A stretch of 17,896 bases of DNA from Pseudomonadota bacterium (GTDB lineage: Bacteria; Pseudomonadota; Alphaproteobacteria; Rhizobiales; Xanthobacteraceae). This document shows, piece after piece, positions 1 to 7,344 of this stretch; positions within the stretch are counted from its first letter, which is position 1; every line of letters starts with the position of its first letter. Both the position numbers and the translations under genes were made by a program. Below the pieces are notes generated by a model, which was not told the origin of the DNA, made no database searches, and worked only from the letters and a program-made list of their open reading frames with translations. Where the stretch lies: contig JAEYAU010000244.1 of assembly GCA_023404705.1 (NCBI GenBank), positions 1 through 17,896 of the forward strand. Reading direction: 5' to 3'.

Positions 1-62
1 CCCCGCGGGGGGCCCCCCGGCGGGTCATCGTCGGAGCAAAGCCGCGAGGCAGCGGCCGCCTT

Positions 63-74
63 AGCGCACCCTAC
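63..74. repeat. Single arm of a GTAGGGTG-type intergenic inverted repeat
   Basis: The 12 bases here differ at one position from the right arm (3887-3898) of the complete element at 3769-3898. The arm lies 15 bases beyond the stop codon of the DUF892 gene that ends at 89, the same placement as the complete element just after the cytochrome c stop. The partner arm would lie left of the window, so this is a partial copy at best. Bases 1-20 are an unusual run of G and C blocks containing two short palindromes and may belong to it. I see no gene in 1-88. Confidence 0.4.
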
Positions 75-88
75 AATGCCACATCGCC

Positions 89-739
89 TCAGTGACTCGC
101 TTCCTTCTCCATCTCCTCGCGGCGCACGTAGTTCATCGTCACCTTCTGAATGTTCTTGTCCGACCAGGCGAGCATCTGCTCCTCCTCGCGCAGCGAGGCT
201 TTGAGCAGCGGCAGGGCCTTCTTGTCGCCCTGCTTCTCGGCGAGTGCGATCAGCGATTTGTACGCGGCGATCTCGAAGGCTTCGAAGGCCTGGTTGGCGA
301 ACGAGTTCTTGAGGATCTCGTCTCCCGCGAACGCATTGCTCAGTGCCGCCATGTTGCCCATCATCTGCAGCGCGAGATCCTTCATGGTGGAAGACGAGGT
401 CTCGTGGCGGTCCATGATCTTCTGCAGCCGCTCGGCCTGGCGCTCGGTCTCCGTGATGTGCGCGCGCAGGCGCTTGGCGACCTCCGGATAGTGTTCGAGC
501 CGCTCGACCTGGCGGCGCATCAGCTGCAGCGCTTCCTGCTCCATGGCGTGCGCGTTGCGCAAGCCGACGTGATAGATGCTCTCGCCCTGATCGGTCGGGT
601 TGATGCGGAATGTGGTGGCCGGCTTGGCGCGGCGAGCGGTCGTTGTCGCCGCGCGTGGACGGCGGCTCGTCGTGGCGGAGGCGCGACCGGCGCCGCTCGT
701 GGCAGATTTGCGCCGCGCGGCAGACTTGCGAGTCGGCAT
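89..739 (-). CDS. DUF892 ferritin-like protein with a basic N-terminal tail
   Basis: A 216-aa protein of the DUF892 (YciE/YciF-like) ferritin-like family, four-helix proteins linked to stress responses in bacteria; the biochemical role is not settled. Residues 1-40 form a low-complexity tail of Ala, Ser, Thr, Arg and Lys with about 12 basic and no acidic residues. The helical domain spans about 50-205 and carries E/H-rich helices (H64..E67, H94..E97, E99, E153/E156, E185-E187) that could hold metal. The start at 739 was chosen over the longer open frame (to 925) because AGGAG sits 7 bases upstream and homology begins here; the longer frame would overlap the thioesterase gene. It has its own EcfG-type box at 770-794, so it is probably induced in general stress and transcribed apart from the thioesterase. 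The tail could bind DNA in the manner of some Dps proteins; that is inference. Confidence 0.9.
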   Translation of the reverse strand: MPTRKSAARRKSATSGAGRASATTSRRPRAATTTARRAKPATTFRINPTDQGESIYHVGLRNAHAMEQEALQLMRRQVERLEHYPEVAKRLRAHITETERQAERLQKIMDRHETSSSTMKDLALQMMGNMAALSNAFAGDEILKNSFANQAFEAFEIAAYKSLIALAEKQGDKKALPLLKASLREEEQMLAWSDKNIQKVTMNYVRREEMEKEASH

Positions 740-769
740 GATGTGCTCCTGTGATTGTCCTCGTGGGCC

Positions 770-794
770 AACGCGGAGCAATGCGGGCAGTTCC
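770..794 (-). promoter_or_regulatory. EcfG-type general stress promoter of the DUF892 gene
   Basis: Read on the minus strand, GGAAC (794-790) is followed by exactly 16 bases and CGTT (773-770), a perfect match to the alphaproteobacterial EcfG consensus GGAAC-N16/17-CGTT. Transcription would start near 763, leaving a leader of about 24 bases before the ATG at 739, which includes the AGGAG ribosome site. The box begins just after the thioesterase stop codon (798-800). Confidence 0.8.
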
Positions 795-797
795 TGC

Positions 798-1232
798 TCA
801 GGTCGTGCGCACCATGTGCTGCTTGAGCTTGGCGATCGCCTCTTCGGGCAGCGGCCGCGGCCGCCGGCTCTCGTCATCGACGAGCACGATGGTGGCGCGG
901 CCGGTCGCGGCGCACACGCCGTCACGGAAGATCGCCTGCGCGACCGTATAGGAGGAGCGGCCGATCGCCGCGATGCCAGTGCCGATCTCGATGGTGCCGG
1001 GCCAGTGCAGCTCGCGCAGGAAGTCGATCTCGCTGCGCGCGAGCACGAAGTTGGCGCCCGCGACCAGAATGCCGTTGGCAGGATTGCGGAACAGCGACAC
1101 GCGGCCGGTCTCGAAAAAGGTCGAGAACACCGCGTTGTTGACGTGGCTCTGCGGGTCGAGATCGCCGTAGCGGATGATCTCCGTGACCCGCCCCGGGAAA
1201 TCCTCGGGGCGCGGCGGCGGCGGCCGCGTCAC
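798..1232 (-). CDS. Acyl-CoA thioesterase, 4-hydroxybenzoyl-CoA thioesterase (hotdog) family
   Basis: A 144-aa cytoplasmic hotdog-fold protein of the YbgC/FadM type that hydrolyses acyl-CoA thioesters. The signature R21-Y-G-D-L-D26-P-x-S-H-V-N-N lies near the N terminus, where D26 aligns with the catalytic Asp of Pseudomonas 4-hydroxybenzoyl-CoA thioesterase, followed by F-x-T-F-F-E. The length is usual for the family. The start is GTG, 13 bases after the end of the upstream AraC-type gene, with GGAG about 7 bases before it. The two genes are almost certainly one transcript, so the regulator may control this enzyme. The substrate cannot be told from sequence. Confidence 0.88.
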   Translation of the reverse strand: MTRPPPPRPEDFPGRVTEIIRYGDLDPQSHVNNAVFSTFFETGRVSLFRNPANGILVAGANFVLARSEIDFLRELHWPGTIEIGTGIAAIGRSSYTVAQAIFRDGVCAATGRATIVLVDDESRRPRPLPEEAIAKLKQHMVRTT

Positions 1233-1244
1233 GGGTGAGCTCCG

Positions 1245-2120
1245 TCAATCGGCGAGCGGCAGATAGACGCGCGTGAGCCAGTCGCTGGAGGGCAGGGCGC
1301 TCGGGTCGTTGAGATATTCCTCGAAACAGGGCCGGTCGGCCGGCAAGCGACCGCTCCGGGAGAGCCAGTCGCGGTAGAGGAAATGATAGGCGCGTTCGAG
1401 CTCGGCATAGGGACCCTTGTGAATGACGCTGGCGCAATGACCCGCGGGGATTTCCACGCGGCGCACCTCGCCGTCAAGCGCCATACCGGCCGGCACGACC
1501 AGGCCGGCCTCGGAGCGCTGCTCGGCGGCCGGCACGGTCTCGGGATCATCGTAGTAGATGCCGAAGCCGCGCAGGCTGCGGCCGTCGAGGCCCTTCGCGT
1601 CAGCCCAGGCGATCACGCGCTTGAAGGCGCGGGTGATCTGCATGTAGTCGCCCTCGTGCGAGACAGCGGCGAGCGAGACGCTGGCGAAGCGCTCGATGGT
1701 CACGTCGTAAGTCCCGGGCAGGGCCCCGTGCATGGTGATCTCCCGATGGCCGCGGTGCGGAAGCGGCGGATGCAGCTGGCCGCGCAGACGATAGCTGCCG
1801 GGCGGCAGGCCGTAGGCGGACGCGAAGGCGCGCGCGAAGGCGGGCAGCGAGCCGTAGCCGGCGCGCCGGGCGACCCGCGTGAGCGGCGCGTCGGCCTGCA
1901 CGAGGTCCACCGCAGCGCGATGCAGGCGCAGGCGGCGCACGGTCTCGGTGACGGTCTCGCCGGTGGCCTCGCGATAGATGCGATGGAAATGCCAGCGCGA
2001 CAGGAAGGCGACGGAGGACAGCTGATCGAGGTCAAGGACCTGGTCGAGATGGGACGCGATGTATTCGTGGACGCGGGCGATGCGCCGTCCGTAGTCGAGC
2101 AGGGTCTCGGGCTTGGTCAT
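1245..2120 (-). CDS. AraC-family regulator with GyrI-like effector-binding domain
   Basis: A 291-aa transcription factor with an N-terminal AraC double helix-turn-helix (about residues 14-112, including S41-R-W-H-F-H-R-I and the second helix pair ending G-L-P-P-G-S-Y) and a C-terminal GyrI-like/AraC effector-binding domain (about 130-291). This is the reverse of classical AraC order and matches the Rob/SoxS-like plus GyrI subgroup, which usually senses small hydrophobic or cationic compounds. ATG at 2120 has GGAG about 6 bases upstream. It is the first gene of a unit with the thioesterase (13-base gap). It diverges from the ferredoxin-NADP reductase gene over 127 bases (2121-2247), so it could also act on that gene; I see no convincing operator or -35/-10 pair there. 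Confidence 0.92.
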   Translation of the reverse strand: MTKPETLLDYGRRIARVHEYIASHLDQVLDLDQLSSVAFLSRWHFHRIYREATGETVTETVRRLRLHRAAVDLVQADAPLTRVARRAGYGSLPAFARAFASAYGLPPGSYRLRGQLHPPLPHRGHREITMHGALPGTYDVTIERFASVSLAAVSHEGDYMQITRAFKRVIAWADAKGLDGRSLRGFGIYYDDPETVPAAEQRSEAGLVVPAGMALDGEVRRVEIPAGHCASVIHKGPYAELERAYHFLYRDWLSRSGRLPADRPCFEEYLNDPSALPSSDWLTRVYLPLAD

Positions 2121-2247
2121 GCGGTTCTCCGAGCCTGAACCCTAGCGCCTCGGGATTGATCGCGGTTGCGGAATTGGCCGCGTTCAGAGGGTCGACCGGG
2201 CCGCGCTTCTCGGCTAAGACGCCTTTCCCCTGCCAGACGGATGAGAC

Positions 2248-3276
2248 ATGAGCGAAGCGATCAAGACCGACGTGCTGATCATCGGAGCCGGACCCGTGGG
2301 CCTGTTCGCCGTGTTCGAGCTCGGCCTGCTCGACATGAAGGCGCACCTGATCGACATTCTCGACAAGGTCGGCGGCCAGTGCGCCGAGCTCTATCCCGAG
2401 AAGCCGATCTACGACATTCCGGGCATTCCCTACATCACGGGACACGGCCTGACCGAAGCCCTGATGGAGCAGATCAAGCCGTTCGGGCCGACATTTCATC
2501 TCGGCGAAATGGTCGAGACCGTCGAGAAGATCGGCGATCCCGCGTTCCGCGTGACGACCGATCGCGGCAAGGTGTTCGAGGCGAAGGTCGTGGTGATCGC
2601 GGCGGGCGGCGGCTCGTTCCAGCCGAAGCGGCCGCCGATCAACGGCATCGAGCCCTACGAGGGCAAGTCGGTGTTCTATGCGGTGCGCCGCATGGAGCAG
2701 TTCCGCAATCAGAACCTGCTGATCGTCGGCGGCGGCGACTCGGCGCTCGACTGGACGCTCAACCTGCAGCCGCTGGCAAAGCGCGTGACCTTGCTGCACC
2801 GGCGCGACGAGTTCCGCGCCGCGCCCGACAGCGTCAACAAGATGCGCGCGCTCGTGCAAGCGGGCGCGATGGATTTACGTCTCGGCCAGGTCACGGCGCT
2901 CGAAGGCGCCGACGGCCAGCTCACGGGCGCGGTCGTGAAGGGCAATGACGGCTCGAGCCAGAAGATCGATTGCGACGCCATGCTGCCGTTCTTCGGGCTG
3001 ACCATGAAGCTCGGTCCGGTCGCCAACTGGGGCATCACGCTCGCGGACGAACTGATCCCGGTCGATACCGAGAAGTTCGAGACCAATATCGAGGGCGTCT
3101 TCGCGGTCGGCGACATCAACACCTATCCGGGCAAGCTCAAGCTGATCCTCTCGGGCTTCCACGAGGTCGCGCTGATGGCGCAGAAGGCGCATCGCTACAT
3201 CTATCCGGAGAAGCGGCTCGTGTTCCAGTACACGACCAGCTCGACGAGCCTGCAGAAGAAGCTGGGCGTGGCGTAG
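2248..3276 (+). CDS. Ferredoxin/flavodoxin-NADP+ reductase, thioredoxin-reductase-like type
   Basis: A 342-aa cytoplasmic FAD enzyme that exchanges electrons between NADPH and ferredoxin or flavodoxin. FAD is bound by G13-A-G-P-V-G18 and by the G-V-F-A-V-G-D motif near 283-289; NADPH by G161-G-G-D-S-A with H185-R-R, which fits NADP rather than NAD. The Cys-x-x-Cys of true thioredoxin reductases is absent; the aligned stretch reads S-V-F-Y-A-V-R-R. The length and the conserved C-terminal tail (F-Q-Y-T-T-S ... L-Q-K-K-L-G) match the YumC/Rhodopseudomonas FNR family. ATG at 2248 has a weak GGAT/GAG ribosome site. It stands alone, followed after 28 bases by a stress promoter that serves the next gene. 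Confidence 0.95.
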   Translation: MSEAIKTDVLIIGAGPVGLFAVFELGLLDMKAHLIDILDKVGGQCAELYPEKPIYDIPGIPYITGHGLTEALMEQIKPFGPTFHLGEMVETVEKIGDPAFRVTTDRGKVFEAKVVVIAAGGGSFQPKRPPINGIEPYEGKSVFYAVRRMEQFRNQNLLIVGGGDSALDWTLNLQPLAKRVTLLHRRDEFRAAPDSVNKMRALVQAGAMDLRLGQVTALEGADGQLTGAVVKGNDGSSQKIDCDAMLPFFGLTMKLGPVANWGITLADELIPVDTEKFETNIEGVFAVGDINTYPGKLKLILSGFHEVALMAQKAHRYIYPEKRLVFQYTTSSTSLQKKLGVA

Positions 3277-3304
3277 CCACGTTCATTTCGATGGAACATG
3301 CGCG

Positions 3305-3330
3305 GGAACGGCTTACCGCGCCTGCGCGTT
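3305..3330 (+). promoter_or_regulatory. EcfG-type general stress promoter of the cytochrome c gene
   Basis: GGAAC (3305-3309), 17 bases, then CGTT (3327-3330): an exact fit to the EcfG consensus. The expected transcription start is near 3338, giving a leader of about 30 bases to the ATG at 3368. The box lies 28 bases after the stop codon of the reductase gene, so the cytochrome can be induced independently. Confidence 0.75.
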
Positions 3331-3367
3331 TTCGTGTCAGGGTGATGCTTTGAGATGCGAGGATCCC

Positions 3368-3757
3368 ATGACCCGTTCCTGTTTCACTGGTCTTGTGCTG
3401 CTGTTCCTCTCTGTCTCGGCTCTTGCGCAGGACACGAGTGGCGCCGCGAGCGGCGATGACGGCCAACTCGTCTTCAACAATGTATGCCGCACCTGTCACA
3501 CCATGAAGCAAGGCGACAATCGCCTCGGCCCGAACCTGCACGGTGTCATCGGCCGTAAGGCCGGCTCGCTCGCGGACTACAACAACTATTCGAGCTCGAT
3601 GAAGAGCGCCGGCCTCACCTGGGACAAGGCGACGCTCGATCGTTTCATCGCCAATCCCGACGCGGTCGTGCCGGGCCACAACATGAAGCCCTTCGGCGGC
3701 ATCGCCTCGGCCGAGGAGCGCGCGAAGATCATCGCGTTCCTGGAGAAGGGACAGTAG
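3368..3757 (+). CDS. Secreted class I cytochrome c (c2-like)
   Basis: A 129-aa protein with a Sec signal peptide (hydrophobic core residues 9-19, predicted cut after A-L-A-Q near 20-21) and one covalent haem site C40-R-T-C-H44. M106 in P-G-H-N-M-K-P-F is the likely sixth haem ligand. It should be a small periplasmic electron carrier. The start at 3368 is preferred over an in-frame TTG at 3350, because GAGGA lies just ahead of the ATG and the signal peptide begins there. The EcfG-type box upstream suggests that it is made under general stress or starvation, unlike housekeeping respiratory cytochromes. Its redox partner is not evident; the preceding reductase is cytoplasmic and unlikely to contact it directly. 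Confidence 0.93.
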   Translation: MTRSCFTGLVLLFLSVSALAQDTSGAASGDDGQLVFNNVCRTCHTMKQGDNRLGPNLHGVIGRKAGSLADYNNYSSSMKSAGLTWDKATLDRFIANPDAVVPGHNMKPFGGIASAEERAKIIAFLEKGQ

Positions 3758-3768
3758 GGCGCGGCCTG

Positions 3769-3898
3769 GTAGGGTGTGCTCAGCGCGCCGAGGTCTATTA
3801 GTGGAGCGGTGCGTCGGATCGCGCTGAGCGCACGCGTGCGCTCGGCGGATCGATAGATGAGTGCAACGCGAGCTCTTGGGCCGCCGAGCACACCCTAC
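3769..3898. repeat. 130-bp intergenic element with GTAGGGTG inverted terminal arms
   Basis: A perfect 13-bp inverted repeat (3769-3781 and 3886-3898), extendable to about 21 bp with a few mismatches, encloses a core holding a perfect 18-bp palindrome (3826-3843). The element fills the gap between the convergent cytochrome c (stop 3757) and SGNH hydrolase (stop 3905) genes, so an RNA from either strand would fold and could act as a bidirectional terminator. A related arm lies at 63-74. GTAGGGTG-ended intergenic repeats are common in Bradyrhizobium-like genomes. No coding potential is evident. Confidence 0.75.
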
Positions 3899-3904
3899 TA
3901 AAGG

Positions 3905-5953
3905 CTACCTCTTCAGCTTGCGCAGATACTCGTCCAGCAGCGAGCCTTGCTGCGGGGTGGGCGCGGTGCCGTCGGTGCGTGCCGGCGCGTTGAGCGGGCT
4001 CGACTCCACCGGGATCTCGGCGGGCGCGAGGCCGAGGACGCGGCGGACTTCGGCGATGGCGGCGTCCGCCATGGCAGCGTGGCCTTCCGCGGTCGGGTGC
4101 ACGGCGCCGCCATAGACCGCGGAGAGCACGCCCCAGGTCGCGTCGTGGATATCGGTCGGCTGCTGGGTCGAGGGCGTGCCCTCGGGATAGGTCATGGCCG
4201 CGAAGTAGCTGTCATTGGCGGTGCGGATCCAGCGCGTGCGCGGCGCATAGGGACGGAATTCGCTCGCCGAGCGCCCGCAGGTGAGCGGCTGCGTCGCGCC
4301 TTCGACCGGATTGTCGGCAAAGCTCTTGCCGTCGGCGAGGAAGCACTCGCGGTCGAACTCGGGATCGCTGATGGAACGCGCGCAGACGCCGCGGCCCATA
4401 AAGTAGCGCTGATGCGCGTCGACGAAGGTCATGGCCTCGTTCGCGGGGTCGGCGCAGCCGGCCATGCAAGTGGCGAGAGATTTCAGGCGCGGCAGGAAGC
4501 GCGTGGAGACGAAGCCGGCGACCTTCGCGAGACGCGCGGAATCCAGGCCGAAGGCCGGATGCACGTCGAAACCGTCGGTGCCGCCCGGGCATTGCGCCCC
4601 GTCGCTGGAGAGCGCCGGATGGCCGTAGGAGACGAACACCACGCGGCTGAGATCGCCGCCCAGCATCGGCTTCAGAGTCGCGCGCAGCTTGGCGAAATCG
4701 CGCGGCAGCTGGCGCTCGAGCGCCGCATTGGCATCCTCGACCGAGCCGAGCACGCCGGCGCGGCGGAAGAGCAGGCGCTCCGTGCCGGCCTCGATGATCG
4801 CGTCGGCGACCAGTCCTGAGAAGTCGACGTCGTTCGCACCAATGGTCAGCAGCAGCAGGTCCAGGCCGCGGTCCTGCTTGGTGCGGCGCGCGCCGGCGAG
4901 CATCTCGGTCAGCGTCTGGATCTGCGCCTGCACCTTGGTCCCGCAATCGCGCTTGGCGCCGCAGTTCACCTCGCGGGCGCGCTGCGAGCCGAACAGGCCT
5001 TCCGCGATGGTCGCACCCGTGCAGGCGAGCGGCAGGAAGGTGACCGCGATGTGCGGATTGTCGACCGCGAGGGCGAGCGCGGTGCGCATCTGATAGCCGT
5101 AGAGCGAACGATGGCAGGGCTGGCTCAGCCAGCGCGCGCCGAGGCGCGCCCAGTCGCGGTTCTCGGTGGCGGCGCGCTGGGTCTCGCAGGTCTTGTCGCC
5201 CTTGAAGGCGGCGCGGCCGGGACGAAAATATTCGCGGCTGGCGCCGCTGATGAAGCGGCGGAAGCAGAAGCCCTCGTCGTCGAGCGCGATCGGCTTGTCG
5301 GGATTGCCTTCGCCGGCCGCAATCGAGTCGCCAAGACCCGCGACGAGCAGATCTCGCACCTCGATCTCGGCGGCGGCGCGCACGGTCTCGCCGTCGCTCC
5401 CCGTGATGTCCACGGTCGCGACCGTCGGGCGGCCGAAGGGGACGCGCAGGCGAATGGGCTCGGCGCAGCTTCCCGTGAAGGTGCGTGCCGGCGCGCTGCC
5501 TTCCTCGAAGCTCCAGGCGCAGGAGCCGCCGGCGCGCACACCCTCGAGGCGCACGTCGATGCGGTGGTCGGAGGGCGTCAGATAGGTCTCGCGCGCGCCG
5601 TCGCGCTCGCAGGTGGCGACCACCTCGCCGGCGCTATCGAGGCAGAGCCGGCCCAGCAGCGAGGCGGCCCAGCCGCGGCCGTCGGTCTGCGCGGCAAGCA
5701 TCTGCTCGGCTTCGAGAACGCTGCGGCCGCGCATCACGGCGGCGAGGCGGTTGAAGTCGGCCTCGTTGCGGAACAGGCGGAAGCGGTTGGCGACCTGCCA
5801 ATTGATGCGGATCTCGGGCCCGGCGGCGGGCGGTGCCGTGGGGGAGATGCGAAGCGGCGGGGCGGCCGCCGGTGGTTCCGGCGCCTGTGCAACGACTTCG
5901 CCCCCGAGGCCGAACACGGCCACGGCCAGACAGATTGCGACACCCAGGCGCAT
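3905..5953 (-). CDS. Secreted SGNH/GDSL-type hydrolase (esterase or lipase)
   Basis: A 682-aa exported protein. It has a Sec signal peptide (about residues 1-24, ending V-V-A-Q-A), a Pro/Ala-rich linker to about 45, an N-terminal region of unknown fold (about 48-200, strand-rich towards the end), and an SGNH catalytic domain from about 205. Block I is G208-D-S210, with S210 the nucleophile; block III is G-A-N374-D; block V is H619-P-T-A-E-G-H625. Many Cys residues fit a periplasmic or extracellular protein. It is about twice the length of simple GDSL esterases. ATG at 5953 was chosen because GGGAG lies 5 bases upstream; the GTG at 5971 would place that ribosome site inside the gene. It is a single-gene unit, convergent with the cytochrome c gene. 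The substrate is unknown; lipid ester or polysaccharide ester are both possible. Confidence 0.9.
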   Translation of the reverse strand: MRLGVAICLAVAVFGLGGEVVAQAPEPPAAAPPLRISPTAPPAAGPEIRINWQVANRFRLFRNEADFNRLAAVMRGRSVLEAEQMLAAQTDGRGWAASLLGRLCLDSAGEVVATCERDGARETYLTPSDHRIDVRLEGVRAGGSCAWSFEEGSAPARTFTGSCAEPIRLRVPFGRPTVATVDITGSDGETVRAAAEIEVRDLLVAGLGDSIAAGEGNPDKPIALDDEGFCFRRFISGASREYFRPGRAAFKGDKTCETQRAATENRDWARLGARWLSQPCHRSLYGYQMRTALALAVDNPHIAVTFLPLACTGATIAEGLFGSQRAREVNCGAKRDCGTKVQAQIQTLTEMLAGARRTKQDRGLDLLLLTIGANDVDFSGLVADAIIEAGTERLLFRRAGVLGSVEDANAALERQLPRDFAKLRATLKPMLGGDLSRVVFVSYGHPALSSDGAQCPGGTDGFDVHPAFGLDSARLAKVAGFVSTRFLPRLKSLATCMAGCADPANEAMTFVDAHQRYFMGRGVCARSISDPEFDRECFLADGKSFADNPVEGATQPLTCGRSASEFRPYAPRTRWIRTANDSYFAAMTYPEGTPSTQQPTDIHDATWGVLSAVYGGAVHPTAEGHAAMADAAIAEVRRVLGLAPAEIPVESSPLNAPARTDGTAPTPQQGSLLDEYLRKLKR

Positions 5954-6086
5954 GACGGCTCCCACCTCCACTGTATGGTCCTAGGGGCGGGTCGCGGCAA
6001 GATCAGGGCAGGGGCCCTGCAGCCGCCTCGGCGAAATCGGTCCGTTTGCGCCCAGAAAGGCGTACCGGGAGCCGCCGTGAGGGCAA

Positions 6087-6120
6087 TTGAATTCGCCCGG
6101 GCCAGCCGATACTTGTGGTC
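6087..6120 (+). promoter_or_regulatory. Possible weak promoter of the VWA gene
   Basis: TTGAAT (6087-6092) is followed after 17 bases by TACTTG (6110-6115). The first hexamer is fair and the second poor. The 187-base gap between the divergent SGNH and VWA genes (5954-6140) otherwise holds only a small G/C palindrome at 6008-6020. No stress box is present here. Confidence 0.22.
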
Positions 6121-6140
6121 AGGCAGATGGCGAGCCGACC

Positions 6141-7313
6141 ATGTTCGTGACGTTCTTCCAGGAGCTCAAGCAGGCCGGCGTCCCGGTGACGCTGCGCGAA
6201 TATCTCACGCTCATGGAGGCCATGGACAAGGACCTGGCGGGCCGCCGGGTCGAGGACTTCTACTATCTCTCGCGCGCCGCGCTGGTGAAGGACGAGCGCA
6301 ACCTCGACAAGTTCGACCGCGTGTTCGGCCACGTGTTCAAGGGTCTCGAGCTGATGAGCGAGATCACGGCCGAGATTCCGGCCGAGTGGCTGAAGAAGCT
6401 CGCAGAGAAATATCTCACCAAGGAAGAGATGGAGAAGATCCAGGCGCTCGGCGGCCTCGACAAGCTGCTCGAGACGCTGGCCGAGCGGCTGCGCGAGCAG
6501 AAGGGCCGCCACCAGGGCGGCAGCAAGTGGATCGGCACGGCCGGCACCTCGCCGTTCGGCGCCTATGGCTACAATCCGGAAGGCGTACGCATCGGGCAGG
6601 ACAAGAACCGCAACTTCCGCGCCGCCAAGGTGTGGGACAAGCGCGAGTTCAAGGATCTCGACGACACGGTCGAGCTCGGCACGCGCAACATCAAGGTGGC
6701 GCTGCGGCGCTTGCGCAAATTCGCGCGCACCGGCGCGCCCGACGAGCTCGATCTCGACGGCACCATCAAGGGCACGGCGCACAAGGGCTATCTAGATATC
6801 GTCATGCGACCGGAACGGCACAATGCCGTGAAGGTGCTCTTGTTCTTCGACATCGGCGGCTCGATGGACTGGCACATCAAGACCACTGAGGAGCTGTTCT
6901 CGGCCGCGCGAACCGAGTTCAAGCACATGGAGCACTTCTACTTCCACAACTGCCTCTACGAGCGCGTGTGGAAGGAGAACCGCCGGCGCTGGAACGACAC
7001 AACGCCGACCTGGCAGGTGATGCATACCTATCCGCATGACTACAAGGTGATCTTCGTCGGCGACGCCTCCATGGGACCGTACGAGATCACCGCGGCGGGC
7101 GGCTCGGTGGAGCACATGAACGAGGAGGCGGGCGCGGTGTGGATGGAGCGCGTGACGCGCACGTATTCGGCCTGCGTGTGGCTCAATCCGGTGCCCGAGG
7201 ATCAGTGGGACTACACGGCCTCGATCCGGCTGATGCGGCAGATCATGGGCAACCGCATGTATCCGCTCACGCTGGACGGGCTCGACCGCGCGATGCGCGA
7301 GCTGGTGCGATGA
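6141..7313 (+). CDS. CoxE-like VWA-domain protein (COG3825 type)
   Basis: A 390-aa cytoplasmic protein. The N-terminal two thirds is charged and helical; the C-terminal von Willebrand A-like domain starts near 230. The metal-site (MIDAS) motif reads D237-I-G-G-S241-M rather than D-x-S-x-S, which as far as I recall is typical of this subfamily. Members are usually found with a MoxR-type AAA+ ATPase and are thought to act with it as chaperone or metal-insertion systems. No MoxR gene is present in this window: the upstream neighbour is the unrelated SGNH gene and the downstream one a membrane protein. ATG at 6141 was chosen because homology starts there; the TTG at 6087 is unlikely. The ribosome site is weak. 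Confidence 0.88.
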   Translation: MFVTFFQELKQAGVPVTLREYLTLMEAMDKDLAGRRVEDFYYLSRAALVKDERNLDKFDRVFGHVFKGLELMSEITAEIPAEWLKKLAEKYLTKEEMEKIQALGGLDKLLETLAERLREQKGRHQGGSKWIGTAGTSPFGAYGYNPEGVRIGQDKNRNFRAAKVWDKREFKDLDDTVELGTRNIKVALRRLRKFARTGAPDELDLDGTIKGTAHKGYLDIVMRPERHNAVKVLLFFDIGGSMDWHIKTTEELFSAARTEFKHMEHFYFHNCLYERVWKENRRRWNDTTPTWQVMHTYPHDYKVIFVGDASMGPYEITAAGGSVEHMNEEAGAVWMERVTRTYSACVWLNPVPEDQWDYTASIRLMRQIMGNRMYPLTLDGLDRAMRELVR

Positions 7314-7344
7314 CGATGCGGCGCGCGGGGATCAACGGAACGCC

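Noticed and set aside
1..20. G/C-block palindromes at the window edge as a terminator
   Set aside because: They are short, lack a T run and are cut by the window edge, so the full structure cannot be judged.
2032..2859. 275-aa minus-strand frame
   Set aside because: It covers the start of the ferredoxin-NADP reductase in antisense; no motif or ribosome site.
2248..3276. Thioredoxin reductase
   Set aside because: The fold matches, but the redox-active Cys-x-x-Cys is missing and the C-terminal tail is that of ferredoxin-NADP reductases.
5051..6889. 612-aa open frame on the plus strand
   Set aside because: It is antisense to the SGNH hydrolase and then out of frame with the VWA gene; long chance frames are expected at this GC content, and its composition is Ala/Gly/Arg-biased without motifs.
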